A stretch of DNA of 64,000 nt. Origin: Xanthobacteraceae bacterium (lineage in GTDB: Bacteria > Pseudomonadota > Alphaproteobacteria > Rhizobiales > Xanthobacteraceae). Below the pieces are notes generated by a model. It made no database searches and had not been told where the DNA came from. It saw only the letters and a list, made by a program, of their open reading frames with translations. The stretch lies in assembly GCA_031291445.1 (NCBI GenBank), contig JARLJA010000149.1, positions 1 through 64,000 of the forward strand. The letters run 5' to 3'. A program made the position numbers and the translations under genes. Below are positions 36,271-44,984 of the stretch, in pieces (the stretch's first letter is position 1; the number at the start of each line of letters is the position of its first letter).

Positions 36271-37494
36271 ATGAACCTGTTCAGGTCGACGGCCGCTGTT
36301 GTTCTGATGCTGGGCGTGACGTTCGCGACCCCATCGCTTGCCGAGAAAAAGTACGACACCGGCGCCAGCGATACCGAGATCAAGGTCGGCCAGACCATTC
36401 CGCTCAGCGGGCCGGCGTCCGCCTACGGCGCCATCGGCAAGGTGCAGGCGGCCTATATCCGCATGATCAACGACCAGGGCGGCGTCAACGGGCGCAAGAT
36501 CAATCTCATCCAGTACGACGACGCCTACAATCCGCCGAAAACGGTCGAGCAGATCCGCAAGCTGGTCGAAGGCGACGAGGTGCTCACCACCTTCCAGATC
36601 ATCGGGACCCCGCCGAATGCCGCGGTGCAAAAATATCTCAACGAGAACAAGGTGCCGCAGCTGCTGGCCTCGACCGGTGCGACCCGCTTCACCGATCCCA
36701 AGCGCTTCCCATGGACGATCGCCTTCAACCCGAACTACCAGTCGGAAGCGCACATCTACGCGAAGTTCATTCTCGCCAACCACCCGAACGCGAAGATCGC
36801 GATCCTCTATCAGAACGACGACCTCGGAAAGGACTACGTCAAGGGGCTCAAGGACGCGCTCGGGGCCAAGGCCTCGACCATGATCGTCGCCGAGGCGTCC
36901 TACGAATTGTCGGATCCGACCGTCGACTCGCAGCTGGTGAAGCTGAAATCCTCCGGCGCCGATCTGTTCTTCGACATCACGACGCCGAAGTTCGGCGCCC
37001 AGGCGATCCGGAAGGCCGCCGAACTCGGCTGGAAGCCGGTCCACATTCTCGACATCAACGCGACCCCGGTCAGCCAGACCCTGGTTCCGGCCGGCCTCGA
37101 CAACGCCAAGGACATCGTTTCCGTCAACTATGGCAAGGACCCGCTCGACCCGCAATGGGCCAACGACGAAGGCATGAAGCGCTACAAGGCCTTCATGGCG
37201 AAGTACGCCCCGAACGAGGACGCCAACAGCGGCATCGCCACCTACGGCTACTCGACTGCGGCGCTGCTGACGCAGATCCTGAAACAGTGCGGCGACGACC
37301 TCACGCGTGCCAACATCATCAAGCAGGCGACCAACGTCAGGGACTACATTCCCGACCTCGCGCTGCCGGGCATGACGCCCTCGACCGAGCCGGACGACTA
37401 TCGCATCAACAAGCAGTTCCAGATGATGCGGTTCGACGGCCAGCGCTGGGTGCTGTTCGGACCGGTCCTGACCGACGACTTCAAGGTCGATTGA
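36271..37494 (+). CDS. ABC substrate-binding protein, branched-chain type (orphan)
   Basis: The 407-residue periplasmic binding protein has a signal peptide ending FATPSLA (residue 24). Its body is typical: TEIKVGQTIPLSGPASAYGAIGKVQAAYIRMINDQGGVNGRKINLIQYDDAYNPPKTVEQ. ATG 36271 follows GGAGGACAAG. No permease or ATPase genes adjoin it, so it may feed one of the two complete Liv-type importers in the window or another elsewhere. An upstream extension in the track (from 36166) is filler. Confidence 0.88.
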   Translation: MNLFRSTAAVVLMLGVTFATPSLAEKKYDTGASDTEIKVGQTIPLSGPASAYGAIGKVQAAYIRMINDQGGVNGRKINLIQYDDAYNPPKTVEQIRKLVEGDEVLTTFQIIGTPPNAAVQKYLNENKVPQLLASTGATRFTDPKRFPWTIAFNPNYQSEAHIYAKFILANHPNAKIAILYQNDDLGKDYVKGLKDALGAKASTMIVAEASYELSDPTVDSQLVKLKSSGADLFFDITTPKFGAQAIRKAAELGWKPVHILDINATPVSQTLVPAGLDNAKDIVSVNYGKDPLDPQWANDEGMKRYKAFMAKYAPNEDANSGIATYGYSTAALLTQILKQCGDDLTRANIIKQATNVRDYIPDLALPGMTPSTEPDDYRINKQFQMMRFDGQRWVLFGPVLTDDFKVD

Positions 37495-37541
37495 GCGTCC
37501 ACCCAGGCCGGCCCAGTTTGCGTTGAATGCCTCGCGGCCGG

Positions 37542-38285
37542 CTACGCGGGGCGAAGACGCGCGTCGCGGAGCCTGAAGGCGAGCTCCGCGATCGACGGCT
37601 CGTCGACGGCGGTGAAGTCGTAGAGCGCGGGGTCGAAGTCCTCGTACAGGTATTGATGCCGGTAGATCGGCAATGCCTCGCCTGCGATGGCCTCGTATTG
37701 CTTCAGCTTGCGCGCCCGTTCCGCTCTGCTGTGGACGATCCAGTCGAAATGATAGATGCAGCAATCGTCCGGAGCGTGGTGCACGTCGTCGGCCTCGCCG
37801 AGGATGCCGGGCGAGTGCAGGAGAGGGTTGAATCTCGCCGTGGCCACGACGAATCCCCGGTACTGACGGTCTTGCGGATGAAGCTGGGGGATCGTGCCCG
37901 CGAACATGGGCGTATCGTCGATGATCGCGACGGCGCGGCGCGGCACGGCGATCACCGTCTTGGTCGTGGTGGCGACCGTCCCGGTCAACCACGGAAGCAG
38001 CCTGGCCGACGGGAATTCGTCGTCGTCCAGCCGGAACATCCATCTGGTTTCGACCAGTCTTGCCAGTTCGGGAAGGATGGCCTCGACGAAGTCGGGCCTT
38101 TCCCGCACCTCGAGAATCGAAGCTCCGTCGATCCTGGCAAGCGCCTCGTCGCGGTAGCGGCGCGTCGAGCGGCTATCGATCACGTAGAGCGGCCTGAGGC
38201 CTCGTTTCCGGTATTCCTCGGCAAGGACGAACGCGTAGGGCGCTCCATCGCGGGACGGAATGGCGATTGAAACCAGCTCAGGCAT
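37542..38285 (-). CDS. Glycosyltransferase-like protein (GT2-type fold)
   Basis: The 247-residue protein starts MPELVSIAIPSRDGAPYAFVLAEEYRKRG, resembling the first strand of family-2 glycosyltransferases, and has an acidic metal-binding-like motif FRLDDDEFPSARLL. Later parts (DDCCIYHFDWIVHSRAERARKLKQYEA) resemble small sugar-transferase proteins. No membrane segment is seen. Function and acceptor are unknown; it stands alone, convergent with the orphan binding-protein gene. Confidence 0.6.
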   Translation of the reverse strand: MPELVSIAIPSRDGAPYAFVLAEEYRKRGLRPLYVIDSRSTRRYRDEALARIDGASILEVRERPDFVEAILPELARLVETRWMFRLDDDEFPSARLLPWLTGTVATTTKTVIAVPRRAVAIIDDTPMFAGTIPQLHPQDRQYRGFVVATARFNPLLHSPGILGEADDVHHAPDDCCIYHFDWIVHSRAERARKLKQYEAIAGEALPIYRHQYLYEDFDPALYDFTAVDEPSIAELAFRLRDARLRPA

Positions 38286-38463
38286 GCAAGACCGACCTTC
38301 CTCCGCCGGCTATTGTTGATCGGAGCGACTTGCCGACGTCAAGGGGTGCGGCATCCGTGGGACCGGCGGCGCTTCGATGAGCATTGGGACGGACGAAGGC
38401 GAACCTCTTCCATGGCCCCGGGGAAAGGAAGATATTGGAAGAGATGCGAGTCGGGGAGCAACC

Positions 38464-38988
38464 GTGAACAAAACTGCCTGTGCGCTGGCTTTGATCAGTT
38501 GTGCCTGGGGACATGCCGCCATCGCGGACGAATTCCAAGACGTGCGATGCGGCGCCGATATTCCCAAAGCCTTGATCGGCCGGCATTCTTCAAACGGACG
38601 GGTCGCCGTGCTCGAGAAGAAATATGGCTCGCTGGGCCTGAAGGATCTTGGGTCCGACGAGATTTCCGATCGCCTGTCCTCTGTCAGTTGGCGGATATGC
38701 GGTGCGGAATTCGTCCTGCTGATCGATCGCGGCGGGCTGGTTCGTGACGTGCTGCCGTTTCCGCAGCATTCCAGGCAAGCTCCCGCCTTTTCGGGCAACT
38801 GTCAGCTCAAGGGCCGGGAACTGCCTGACGTCGTCCTGGCGATACTGGACGGGGCGTCGGCGGAGGACCTGTTGCCGGTCCAGTCCGCATGGAAGATCGA
38901 TCAGCAGCACGTCAAGTTCGTCAAGGCCTCGAGCGAAGGTCTGCTCTGTCCGCGAAGCGGCATCTACACCGTCGATGGTGGTCCGTAA
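38464..38988 (+). CDS. Hypothetical exported protein
   Basis: I do not recognise this family. With start GTG 38464 (preceded by GGGGAG) the product has 174 residues, a good signal peptide (MNKTACALALISCAWGHAAIA) and a mature part with several Cys (RCGADIP, RICGAEF, NCQLKGRELP, LLCPRSG) that could form disulfides. The track start ATG 38377 would put 29 charged residues before the signal and is less likely. It lies alone between the GT-like and aminotransferase genes. Confidence 0.6.
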   Translation: MNKTACALALISCAWGHAAIADEFQDVRCGADIPKALIGRHSSNGRVAVLEKKYGSLGLKDLGSDEISDRLSSVSWRICGAEFVLLIDRGGLVRDVLPFPQHSRQAPAFSGNCQLKGRELPDVVLAILDGASAEDLLPVQSAWKIDQQHVKFVKASSEGLLCPRSGIYTVDGGP

Positions 38989-39016
38989 CCCGCTGCCGGA
39001 CCAATGGTCGGAGCCC

Positions 39017-40039
39017 CTATGAAGGACGCAGCAGCTCGGCGACGGCCCGTCTTGCGATCGCGTTTTCTTCCGGCAGGCCGATCGAGATTCGTGCCCAGTT
39101 GTCGAGAGGCGGATAGCCGCGTCCGATATCGATGCCCTTTTCGGCAAGGGCCGACGCGAGCACCTGATGAGGGTGTCCCGTGTCGAAGAAGACGAAGTTC
39201 GCCTGCGAATCGGTGTAACGGATATTCAGGTTTCCGAACATCTTGTGCCAGGCGTCGCGTTCCGCCCTGATCCTTGCGCGCACGGACGCGAGGTGATCAG
39301 GATCCCTCAGGCTGGCGTTTGCGGCAACGAGGCTCAGGCGGTTGACGTCGAAGAAGGCGCCGATGCCGAGCCGTCTCATCGACGTCGCCAACTCCATAGG
39401 CGCCAGCAGGCAGCCTATGGCGAGGCCGGCGATCGCATGGATCTTCGCGAAGGTCCTGAATACGGCAACCCGGGCGCCGGCGCGGACGAGGTCGACGACG
39501 GTTCGTCGTTCGAATTCGTCCGTAAACTCGAGATAGGCTTCGTCGACGATGACGAGCGTCCGCCTCGAGAGCTCGTGGACGAAGTCCCTGAACTGTTCGG
39601 CGTCACTCACCGTTCCAGTCGGATTGTGCGGATTGACGAGATAGACCGCGCGCGTGCGTCGATTGACCCTTCTGGCAATGGCAGCGAGGTCGTTCGCGAG
39701 CTGATCATTGAGTGGAACGGGGATAACGAGACCGCCCCCGGGCGCGACGGCGTCGACCAGGCCGGTAAAGCCTGGCTCTGAATAGATGAACTCACCTCCG
39801 CCACCGCCATATGCCGACAGATACAGGCCGAGGACGTTAAGGATCTCGCCGAGAACGATCTGTTCGGGCGTCACGTCTTCGCGCGCGGCGATGGTGTTCG
39901 TCAGTTCCGCGAGCTCCTCGCCCGGATAACGGCTCAGGTTGGAGAGGTTGTCCTTGACCGCTTGCAGGGCGCGAGGCGAGGGACCGAACGGGTTCTCGTT
40001 CAGCGATAGACGAATGCGTTGGGGAAGTGAAATGGCCAT
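39017..40039 (-). CDS. Histidinol-phosphate-aminotransferase-like PLP enzyme
   Basis: This 340-residue class I/II aminotransferase begins MAISLPQRIRLSLNENPFGPSPRALQAV, with the substrate-binding LxxNENP motif. It has VYLVNPHNPTGT, VIVDEAYLEF and the PLP-lysine motif RTFAKIHAIAGLAIGC. Length and motifs fit HisC, but HisC paralogues of this length also act on aromatic amino acids, and no his genes are near. The ATG at 40039 lacks a good ribosome-binding site, so the start is only probable. Confidence 0.82.
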   Translation of the reverse strand: MAISLPQRIRLSLNENPFGPSPRALQAVKDNLSNLSRYPGEELAELTNTIAAREDVTPEQIVLGEILNVLGLYLSAYGGGGGEFIYSEPGFTGLVDAVAPGGGLVIPVPLNDQLANDLAAIARRVNRRTRAVYLVNPHNPTGTVSDAEQFRDFVHELSRRTLVIVDEAYLEFTDEFERRTVVDLVRAGARVAVFRTFAKIHAIAGLAIGCLLAPMELATSMRRLGIGAFFDVNRLSLVAANASLRDPDHLASVRARIRAERDAWHKMFGNLNIRYTDSQANFVFFDTGHPHQVLASALAEKGIDIGRGYPPLDNWARISIGLPEENAIARRAVAELLRPS

Positions 40040-40402
40040 GGGTGGGCACAACACGGGAGGGCTGCGGCGATACCTGCCACCAGCCAATCTCGCCAGGTGA
40101 GAGCAGTCAAGGCTCTCTTCCTCTCGGCGGACGGGAACGCCCGCGCATGGACGCTTGGCTGCAGGCCTGTTCAAGCGATGTTTGTCTGCTCGGGACCGGC
40201 GCGAAGTCGACGGGTCGTGAGAGATTGTCGCGCCAAGGCCGAATCGGAGCCGAATCGTTCTCGTTGCGCGGATTTATTTGGAATTGACGAACACGGCCGT
40301 GCGCGTCGAAATGAGGCCGACCGTTTCCGGCTGCGCAAACAGGACGGCCACCGATCGGAAACACGTGTCAAACTCGGAATTGATGCAGCCACAGGTATCC
40401 CC
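40040..40402. other. Gap between divergent aminotransferase and hydrolase genes
   Basis: The 363 nt hold no recognisable gene; the track ORFs here are extensions of the flanking genes or antisense noise. The promoters of both flanking genes must lie here, but I see no clear boxes. Confidence 0.4.
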
Positions 40403-41404
40403 ATGAAACGCTCGGTGTTGTCATTGCTTGCAATGTCGCTGTTGCTGGCGCCGTTGTCCGCCTGGTCGAAGGAGACTCGGGAGTTTGTTACGCAGGATCT
40501 TCACGTCGCATCGAACACTCCGGGGGTCGAGATCTTTCTCCGTAACAAGCATCCGAAGGGACTCCGGAATTTCACTCCGGGTCGGACAGTGCTCTACGTG
40601 CACGGCTCGACGCAGCCATCGGAGACGGTGTTCGATCTCCCGCTCGGAAACGGCTCCTGGGCGGACTACATCGCTTCACACGGCTATGATGTCTGGCTGG
40701 TCGATGTGAGAGGGTACGGCGGGTCGACGCCGCCGAAGGATCAGTCGAAGCCCTTTGCCACGACGAAGGATGCCGTCGACGACCTCGGGGCCGCGGTGAA
40801 GTACATTCTGTCCAAGCGCCGCATCTCGAAATTGCAGTTGATCGGGTGGTCGTGGGGAACGCAGATCACCGGCAGCTATGCCGCTGAACAGCCCCAGCAG
40901 GTGGCCGGTCTCGTATTGCTTGCTCCGCCGTGGCTTTCGACTGGAGGCAGCAAGGCGTCCGAGACCGTCTGGCAGGAATGGACGATCGACGGCTCGCTCA
41001 AGCGTCTTCAGACAGGAGTGCCGGAAGGCGAGGCCGAGAAGATCTTCCCGCCGGCCTGGAAGAAGACCTGGGAGCAGGCCCTTCTCGCCAACCAGCCGTC
41101 GGCCAAGGGGTCCAGTCCGCCTCGTTTCCGCTCGCCAACGGGCGTCATTGCCGACGGCGCCGAGTACTGGAACGTCAACAAGGCGATCTTCGACCCGGGC
41201 AGGATCACCGCGCCGACGCTCATCATCCGCGGCGAGTGGGATCAACTGACGCCGCTGAGCCAGTCGCAAGCACTCTTTGCGCTGCTGCGCAACGCTGCCG
41301 TGCGCCAGCTGATCGAGATCCCGCGTGCGACGCATTTCATCGAGGTCGAGACCGGGCGCGACTCCTTGTTTCGGGAGGTTCAGAATTTCCTGGACCGGAA
41401 TTGA
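40403..41404 (+). CDS. Secreted alpha/beta hydrolase
   Basis: The 333-residue protein carries a signal peptide (MKRSVLSLLAMSLLLAPLSAWS) and should act in the periplasm or outside. The core shows VLYVHGSTQPSETVFDLPLGNGSWADYIASHGYDVWLVDVRGYGGS, the nucleophile Ser in LIGWSWGTQITGSYA, the acid in IIRGEWDQLTPLSQ, and His in IPRATHFIEVE. It is a generic esterase/lipase-type hydrolase; the substrate is unknown. Start ATG 40403 is chosen for the signal peptide; the 102 residues upstream in the track are filler. Confidence 0.82.
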   Translation: MKRSVLSLLAMSLLLAPLSAWSKETREFVTQDLHVASNTPGVEIFLRNKHPKGLRNFTPGRTVLYVHGSTQPSETVFDLPLGNGSWADYIASHGYDVWLVDVRGYGGSTPPKDQSKPFATTKDAVDDLGAAVKYILSKRRISKLQLIGWSWGTQITGSYAAEQPQQVAGLVLLAPPWLSTGGSKASETVWQEWTIDGSLKRLQTGVPEGEAEKIFPPAWKKTWEQALLANQPSAKGSSPPRFRSPTGVIADGAEYWNVNKAIFDPGRITAPTLIIRGEWDQLTPLSQSQALFALLRNAAVRQLIEIPRATHFIEVETGRDSLFREVQNFLDRN

Positions 41405-41629
41405 TGGGGCGATCTCCAGTGTTCGACGCCATGCTCAGGAACAGCGCCAAGGCCATCGTCTGCGCCGTCGAATCGAGGAGAGTGGCTGCGACGCCTCGCC
41501 CGCGGTCTGTGCCGGGGGTTCGATGGTGGCAGTGCCGAACGAATCTCGTCTGACACTTCCGGTATCTTGCGAAGTCGATCTTCGACAAAAGTGGCCCAAT
41601 CAGCGGACAAGCCTCAGGGAGACGATGAG

Positions 41630-41959
41630 ATGACTGTTCTTTTGCAAGTGAATTACACGCCAAGCGCCGAACAGGACCAGCAGTCGGACATCGAACGTCT
41701 GGAAGCGGCCGACAGCATCGCAAAAAATGTTGCCGGCCTGCAGTGGAAGGTCTGGATTTCGAACCAGGCGGACCGAATCCGGGGAGGAATCTATCTGTTC
41801 GACCATCTCGAGAGCGCGCGGGCTTGGGGCGAAGGAAATCTGCGCGCGCGGCTGGCCGCCGCAGGTGGAAGAAATATCTCCATCACCTACTTCGATGTCG
41901 ACGAGCGATTGAGCGCCATTACCCGGGCCGTCCTGTCCCGGCCCGGTCTTGCAGCTTGA
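41630..41959 (+). CDS. YdhR-like small protein (dimeric ferredoxin-like fold)
   Basis: The 109-residue product (MTVLLQVNYTPSAEQDQQ...AKNVAGLQWKVWISNQADRIRGGIYLFDHLESARAWGEG) matches the pattern of YdhR/antibiotic-biosynthesis-monooxygenase-like proteins: two strands, a helix, then YLFxDxxSAxAW. Some relatives oxidise aromatic substrates without a cofactor, but most have no known activity. AGGGAGA precedes ATG 41630. Confidence 0.7.
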   Translation: MTVLLQVNYTPSAEQDQQSDIERLEAADSIAKNVAGLQWKVWISNQADRIRGGIYLFDHLESARAWGEGNLRARLAAAGGRNISITYFDVDERLSAITRAVLSRPGLAA

Positions 41960-42184
41960 TCCCTGCCGGATACGTCTGCTCTTTCTTGATGATGAGAGAC
42001 GCCTGGCAGACGCAGAGCCCGATCTCGTCCCGGAAGCTGTCGGTTCTGATGAGCTGGGTGATGGAATCTGCGAACGGGGCGGCTCCCGACAAGAGCCGCC
42101 CCGCAATGCAGTTCACGATCGGATCGCAACTCACCTTCGAACGATCCGCCGCATGCTTGCGCCGGACGTCCCTTGAGCTCCTGG

Positions 42185-43453
42185 TCAATTCCAGGGGTGA
42201 CGCGGCGGGCTGATGCTGTTCAGGTAGTAGTTGCCGACGTGGAAGAACTTCCATCGCACCGGGTCGTGAAGGGTGTGCGCCCGGGCATTGCGCCAGTGAC
42301 GATCCAGATTGTGGACGGCGAGGGTCGATCGCGTCCCGGCGAGTTCGAACAGCTTGTTGGTGGCAAGGATCGCGATTTCCGTGGTCAGCACTTTCGACTC
42401 GGCGGTCTTGATGGTGGCTTCCGCGACATTGGCCTCCGACGGGTCGGCATGGGCGACGTCGATGGCCTTGCCGGCGATCTCTAGCAGCGCCTCGGCTGCG
42501 TGAAGCTTGATCTCCAGATCACCGATCGCGGAAATCGTGAAGACATCCTCGGCCGCGGTGTCCTTTCCGCTGTCGATCCAGGGGCGGCTCTGGGTCCGGA
42601 CGAAGGCGATGGTGTCCTCGATCGTGCCCTTGGCGATGCCGGCGTCGATCGCGGACTGGATGATCTGGGAGACCGGGCCGGCGATGGTCGGGCGGTCGAA
42701 TGCAACCACCGGCAGCAGGCGGCTCTTTGGCAGCCGGAGATTCGCGATCTTTACGCCGCCCGACGCGGTCGTGCGCTGACCGAAGCTGGACCAGTTATTG
42801 GTCACGGTCAGGCCCGGAGCGTCGCGTTCGGCAAAAGCGAGGAATGTCCGGGCCTGGTCATCCACGGTCACGATCGGAATGATGTGAGAGAGCAGCGCGC
42901 CGGTGGTGTAGTATTTTTCGCCGTTGATGACGGCATCGTCGCCGTCGTAGGCGACCCTGGTCTCGAACGCCGCGACGTTCTTGCTGTTGAGTTCGGAAAA
43001 TGCGTTTCCAAAGCGGAGGCCACGGAGCGCCCAGCCGAAGAATTCCTTCTTCTGCGATTCGGATCCGTCGAGATCGATGTGGCCGACGATCGCGAGATGG
43101 TTCTGGGTGATTTGAGCGATGCTGGAATCTCCCGCCGCGATGATCTCGATCACCTTGGCGAGGGTTGCATAGGAAACGCCTGGTCCGCCGTAGGCTTTCG
43201 GGACATTGATGCTCCAGAGCCCGCTCTGGGAATAGGCGTCGAGCTCTCGGAGCGGCAGAAGTCCTTCGCGGTCGCGCAAGGCGGAGTCCTTGGCGAAGTC
43301 CGCTGCGAGCCGGGTTGCGATTTCGATCGCTTCGGCGTCGCTCTTGATGATGTGCGCGGGCGTTGCGGGGCGGGGACGTGGCGGCACCGGGTCGCTGGAG
43401 TTCACGCGCGGGTGAACCGTGTAGTCGATTTTGCTTTCGGTCAGTGATCCCAT
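42185..43453 (-). CDS. SfnB-like acyl-CoA-dehydrogenase-family oxidoreductase
   Basis: The 422-residue protein belongs to the flavin-dependent SfnB/DszC branch of the acyl-CoA dehydrogenase fold. It has AYGGPGVSYATLAKVIEIIAAGDSSIAQITQNHL and WSSFGQRTTASGGVKIANLRLP, and the characteristic end HDPVRWKFFHVGNYYLNSISPPRHPWN. Relatives take part in sulfur acquisition from dimethyl sulfone or in N- or S-oxygenation using FMNH2. GAGGAG precedes ATG 43453. No desulfurisation or flavin reductase genes are adjacent, so the physiological role is open. Confidence 0.82.
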   Translation of the reverse strand: MGSLTESKIDYTVHPRVNSSDPVPPRPRPATPAHIIKSDAEAIEIATRLAADFAKDSALRDREGLLPLRELDAYSQSGLWSINVPKAYGGPGVSYATLAKVIEIIAAGDSSIAQITQNHLAIVGHIDLDGSESQKKEFFGWALRGLRFGNAFSELNSKNVAAFETRVAYDGDDAVINGEKYYTTGALLSHIIPIVTVDDQARTFLAFAERDAPGLTVTNNWSSFGQRTTASGGVKIANLRLPKSRLLPVVAFDRPTIAGPVSQIIQSAIDAGIAKGTIEDTIAFVRTQSRPWIDSGKDTAAEDVFTISAIGDLEIKLHAAEALLEIAGKAIDVAHADPSEANVAEATIKTAESKVLTTEIAILATNKLFELAGTRSTLAVHNLDRHWRNARAHTLHDPVRWKFFHVGNYYLNSISPPRHPWN

Positions 43454-44161
43454 GACATTCTCCTCGATCAGAAACGGGCTTCGCGCGTTGGCCGCCGTAA
43501 ATCGCCGCGCGTCCACAACACTTGGACGCGTATGTGCCCTCGGGTCGATCGGCTCGCCTCGGTGAACACAAGAGATCCACGCAAAGTCAGAAGGCGTCCG
43601 CTCTGCAGAGGGTATGAGCTAACGGTCGTAAGCGTAATGTCGACGGTTCGATAGTCAATGAAATGGATCGACTGTTCTTTCTTCAATGTCGCGACGGATG
43701 TCGTGCGCTGCGCAGTTGATGGAAAACATTTCTGGCTTCGCTGGCTATATCTGGATCAACACACGGATGGACGCCGAACTGCCGAGGCGTAGGCAGGTGC
43801 CGCATGTCAGACGTCGTGAAGGGGCCGGTACCGATAAGGTTCCGCTTCGCGGGAGTGCACCGACGATCGGTGGCCTATTCGTAGAGATGGGCGGCGTGAT
43901 CTTACGACCCGCGACATTTGAAGACCTGGATGACAGTGGGACAGGGCGCCTCCGGTGCGAAGACGATGGTGTCGTCGCCATGGGTGGTGATGCTCGCGGC
44001 CTCCGAAAACACGGGCTCGGCGCGAAAGAACACGGTCCGAGGAGGTCTCTGGAAGCGGGATACGGCTCAGCCGACGGGAGTGGTATGCCGGCATCGGAGC
44101 GCCGCCCGTGAGACGCGGCCCTGACCGGATCGACCCCACAGGTCGCGAGCTTCGCCGAGGT
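43454..44161. other. 708-nt gap without an intact gene
   Basis: No complete gene is convincing. On the minus strand at about 43902-44033 a short frame reads VFFRAEPVFSEAASITTHGDDTIVFAPEAPCPTVIQVFKCRGS, which looks like a genuine protein C-terminus cut off by an in-frame TGA just upstream. It may be the remnant of a deleted gene. The plus-strand ORF 43686-44111 and the minus-strand ORF 43807-44235 show no family features. Confidence 0.4.
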
Positions 44162-44872
44162 TCATGACCGCGGCGTGACCAGGGTTGCGAGCAGGGCGGC
44201 GCTTCGCTGGCGTGCAAGCTTCGTTGCATCGGCATTGTAGGGTGGGTAGCCCGTCCGAGCGAAGCCGTGGCCTGTTCCCGGATAGACGTCTATCTGGATG
44301 TCCGGCCGCCCGGCAAAAATCGTCTGGACGGCTTCGACGGCCTGGCTCGCCACCCAGGGATCGGTCTCGCCGAAGTGGAGAAGGGTTGGTTTGGCGAGCC
44401 GCCTCAGTTCGTCGAGATGCTGATCGAGTTTGACCGCATAATAGCCAATGACGGTGTCGATCGGCTCGCGGATACCGGCCAGGACGGCCAGCCTGCCTCC
44501 GAGACAAAATCCGATGATTGCAACTCTCGAGCCGGCTCCCAGGCGCTCTCGGAGATATGCTGCGCCCCGGCCGACATCGCTGACGACTGCGTCGACGTCG
44601 ACAGTTTCGCCCTGCGCGCGCGCGCGATCAGGCTGGTCGTAGTCGAGATACACGCCGGGTTGCTGACGCCAGAACAGGTCCGGCACGATGACGGTGAAAC
44701 CCTCGGCAGCATAGCTGTCGGCGACGCCGCGAACCCAGTGATTCACGTTGTAGACCTCAGGGAGAATGATGAGGCCGACGCCGTTCGGCTGTGCTGGCGT
44801 GGCGAGATACGCCTCGAACGTCTCTCCCGTACGGGTAGAAATGTTCACAAAATGACTTTTGCTCAAACTCAT
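44162..44872 (-). CDS. Dienelactone hydrolase family protein
   Basis: The 236-residue alpha/beta hydrolase has the carboxymethylenebutenolidase triad at almost classical positions: Cys123 in IIGFCLGGRL, Asp171 in FGETDPWV, His202 in PGTGHGFAR, plus Glu39 (LPEVYNVN) that activates the Cys. In chlorocatechol and related pathways the enzyme opens dienelactone to maleylacetate; many homologues act on other lactones or esters. It is divergent from a complete Liv-type importer, 112 nt away, suggesting that the imported compound is its substrate or precursor. Confidence 0.88.
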   Translation of the reverse strand: MSLSKSHFVNISTRTGETFEAYLATPAQPNGVGLIILPEVYNVNHWVRGVADSYAAEGFTVIVPDLFWRQQPGVYLDYDQPDRARAQGETVDVDAVVSDVGRGAAYLRERLGAGSRVAIIGFCLGGRLAVLAGIREPIDTVIGYYAVKLDQHLDELRRLAKPTLLHFGETDPWVASQAVEAVQTIFAGRPDIQIDVYPGTGHGFARTGYPPYNADATKLARQRSAALLATLVTPRS

Positions 44873-44984
44873 TCTCCTTCGCCGCGGGAGGTTGGTGGAT
44901 GTCTTTTTCTCTTCGGTGCCAGCGGCTTGACAACATGTTCGTGGAGTTCAGAGAAGTAAAGTATCACCTTTCCCGGAGCCATCC

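Noticed and set aside
43686-44111. 141-residue plus-strand ORF in the gap beside the SfnB-like gene
   Set aside because: No family features, no ribosome-binding site; the opposite strand reads more like protein near its end.
44927-44960. TTGACA upstream of the second importer as a sigma70 promoter
   Set aside because: No -10-like hexamer at 16-18 nt; the nearest TAAAGT is 24 nt away.
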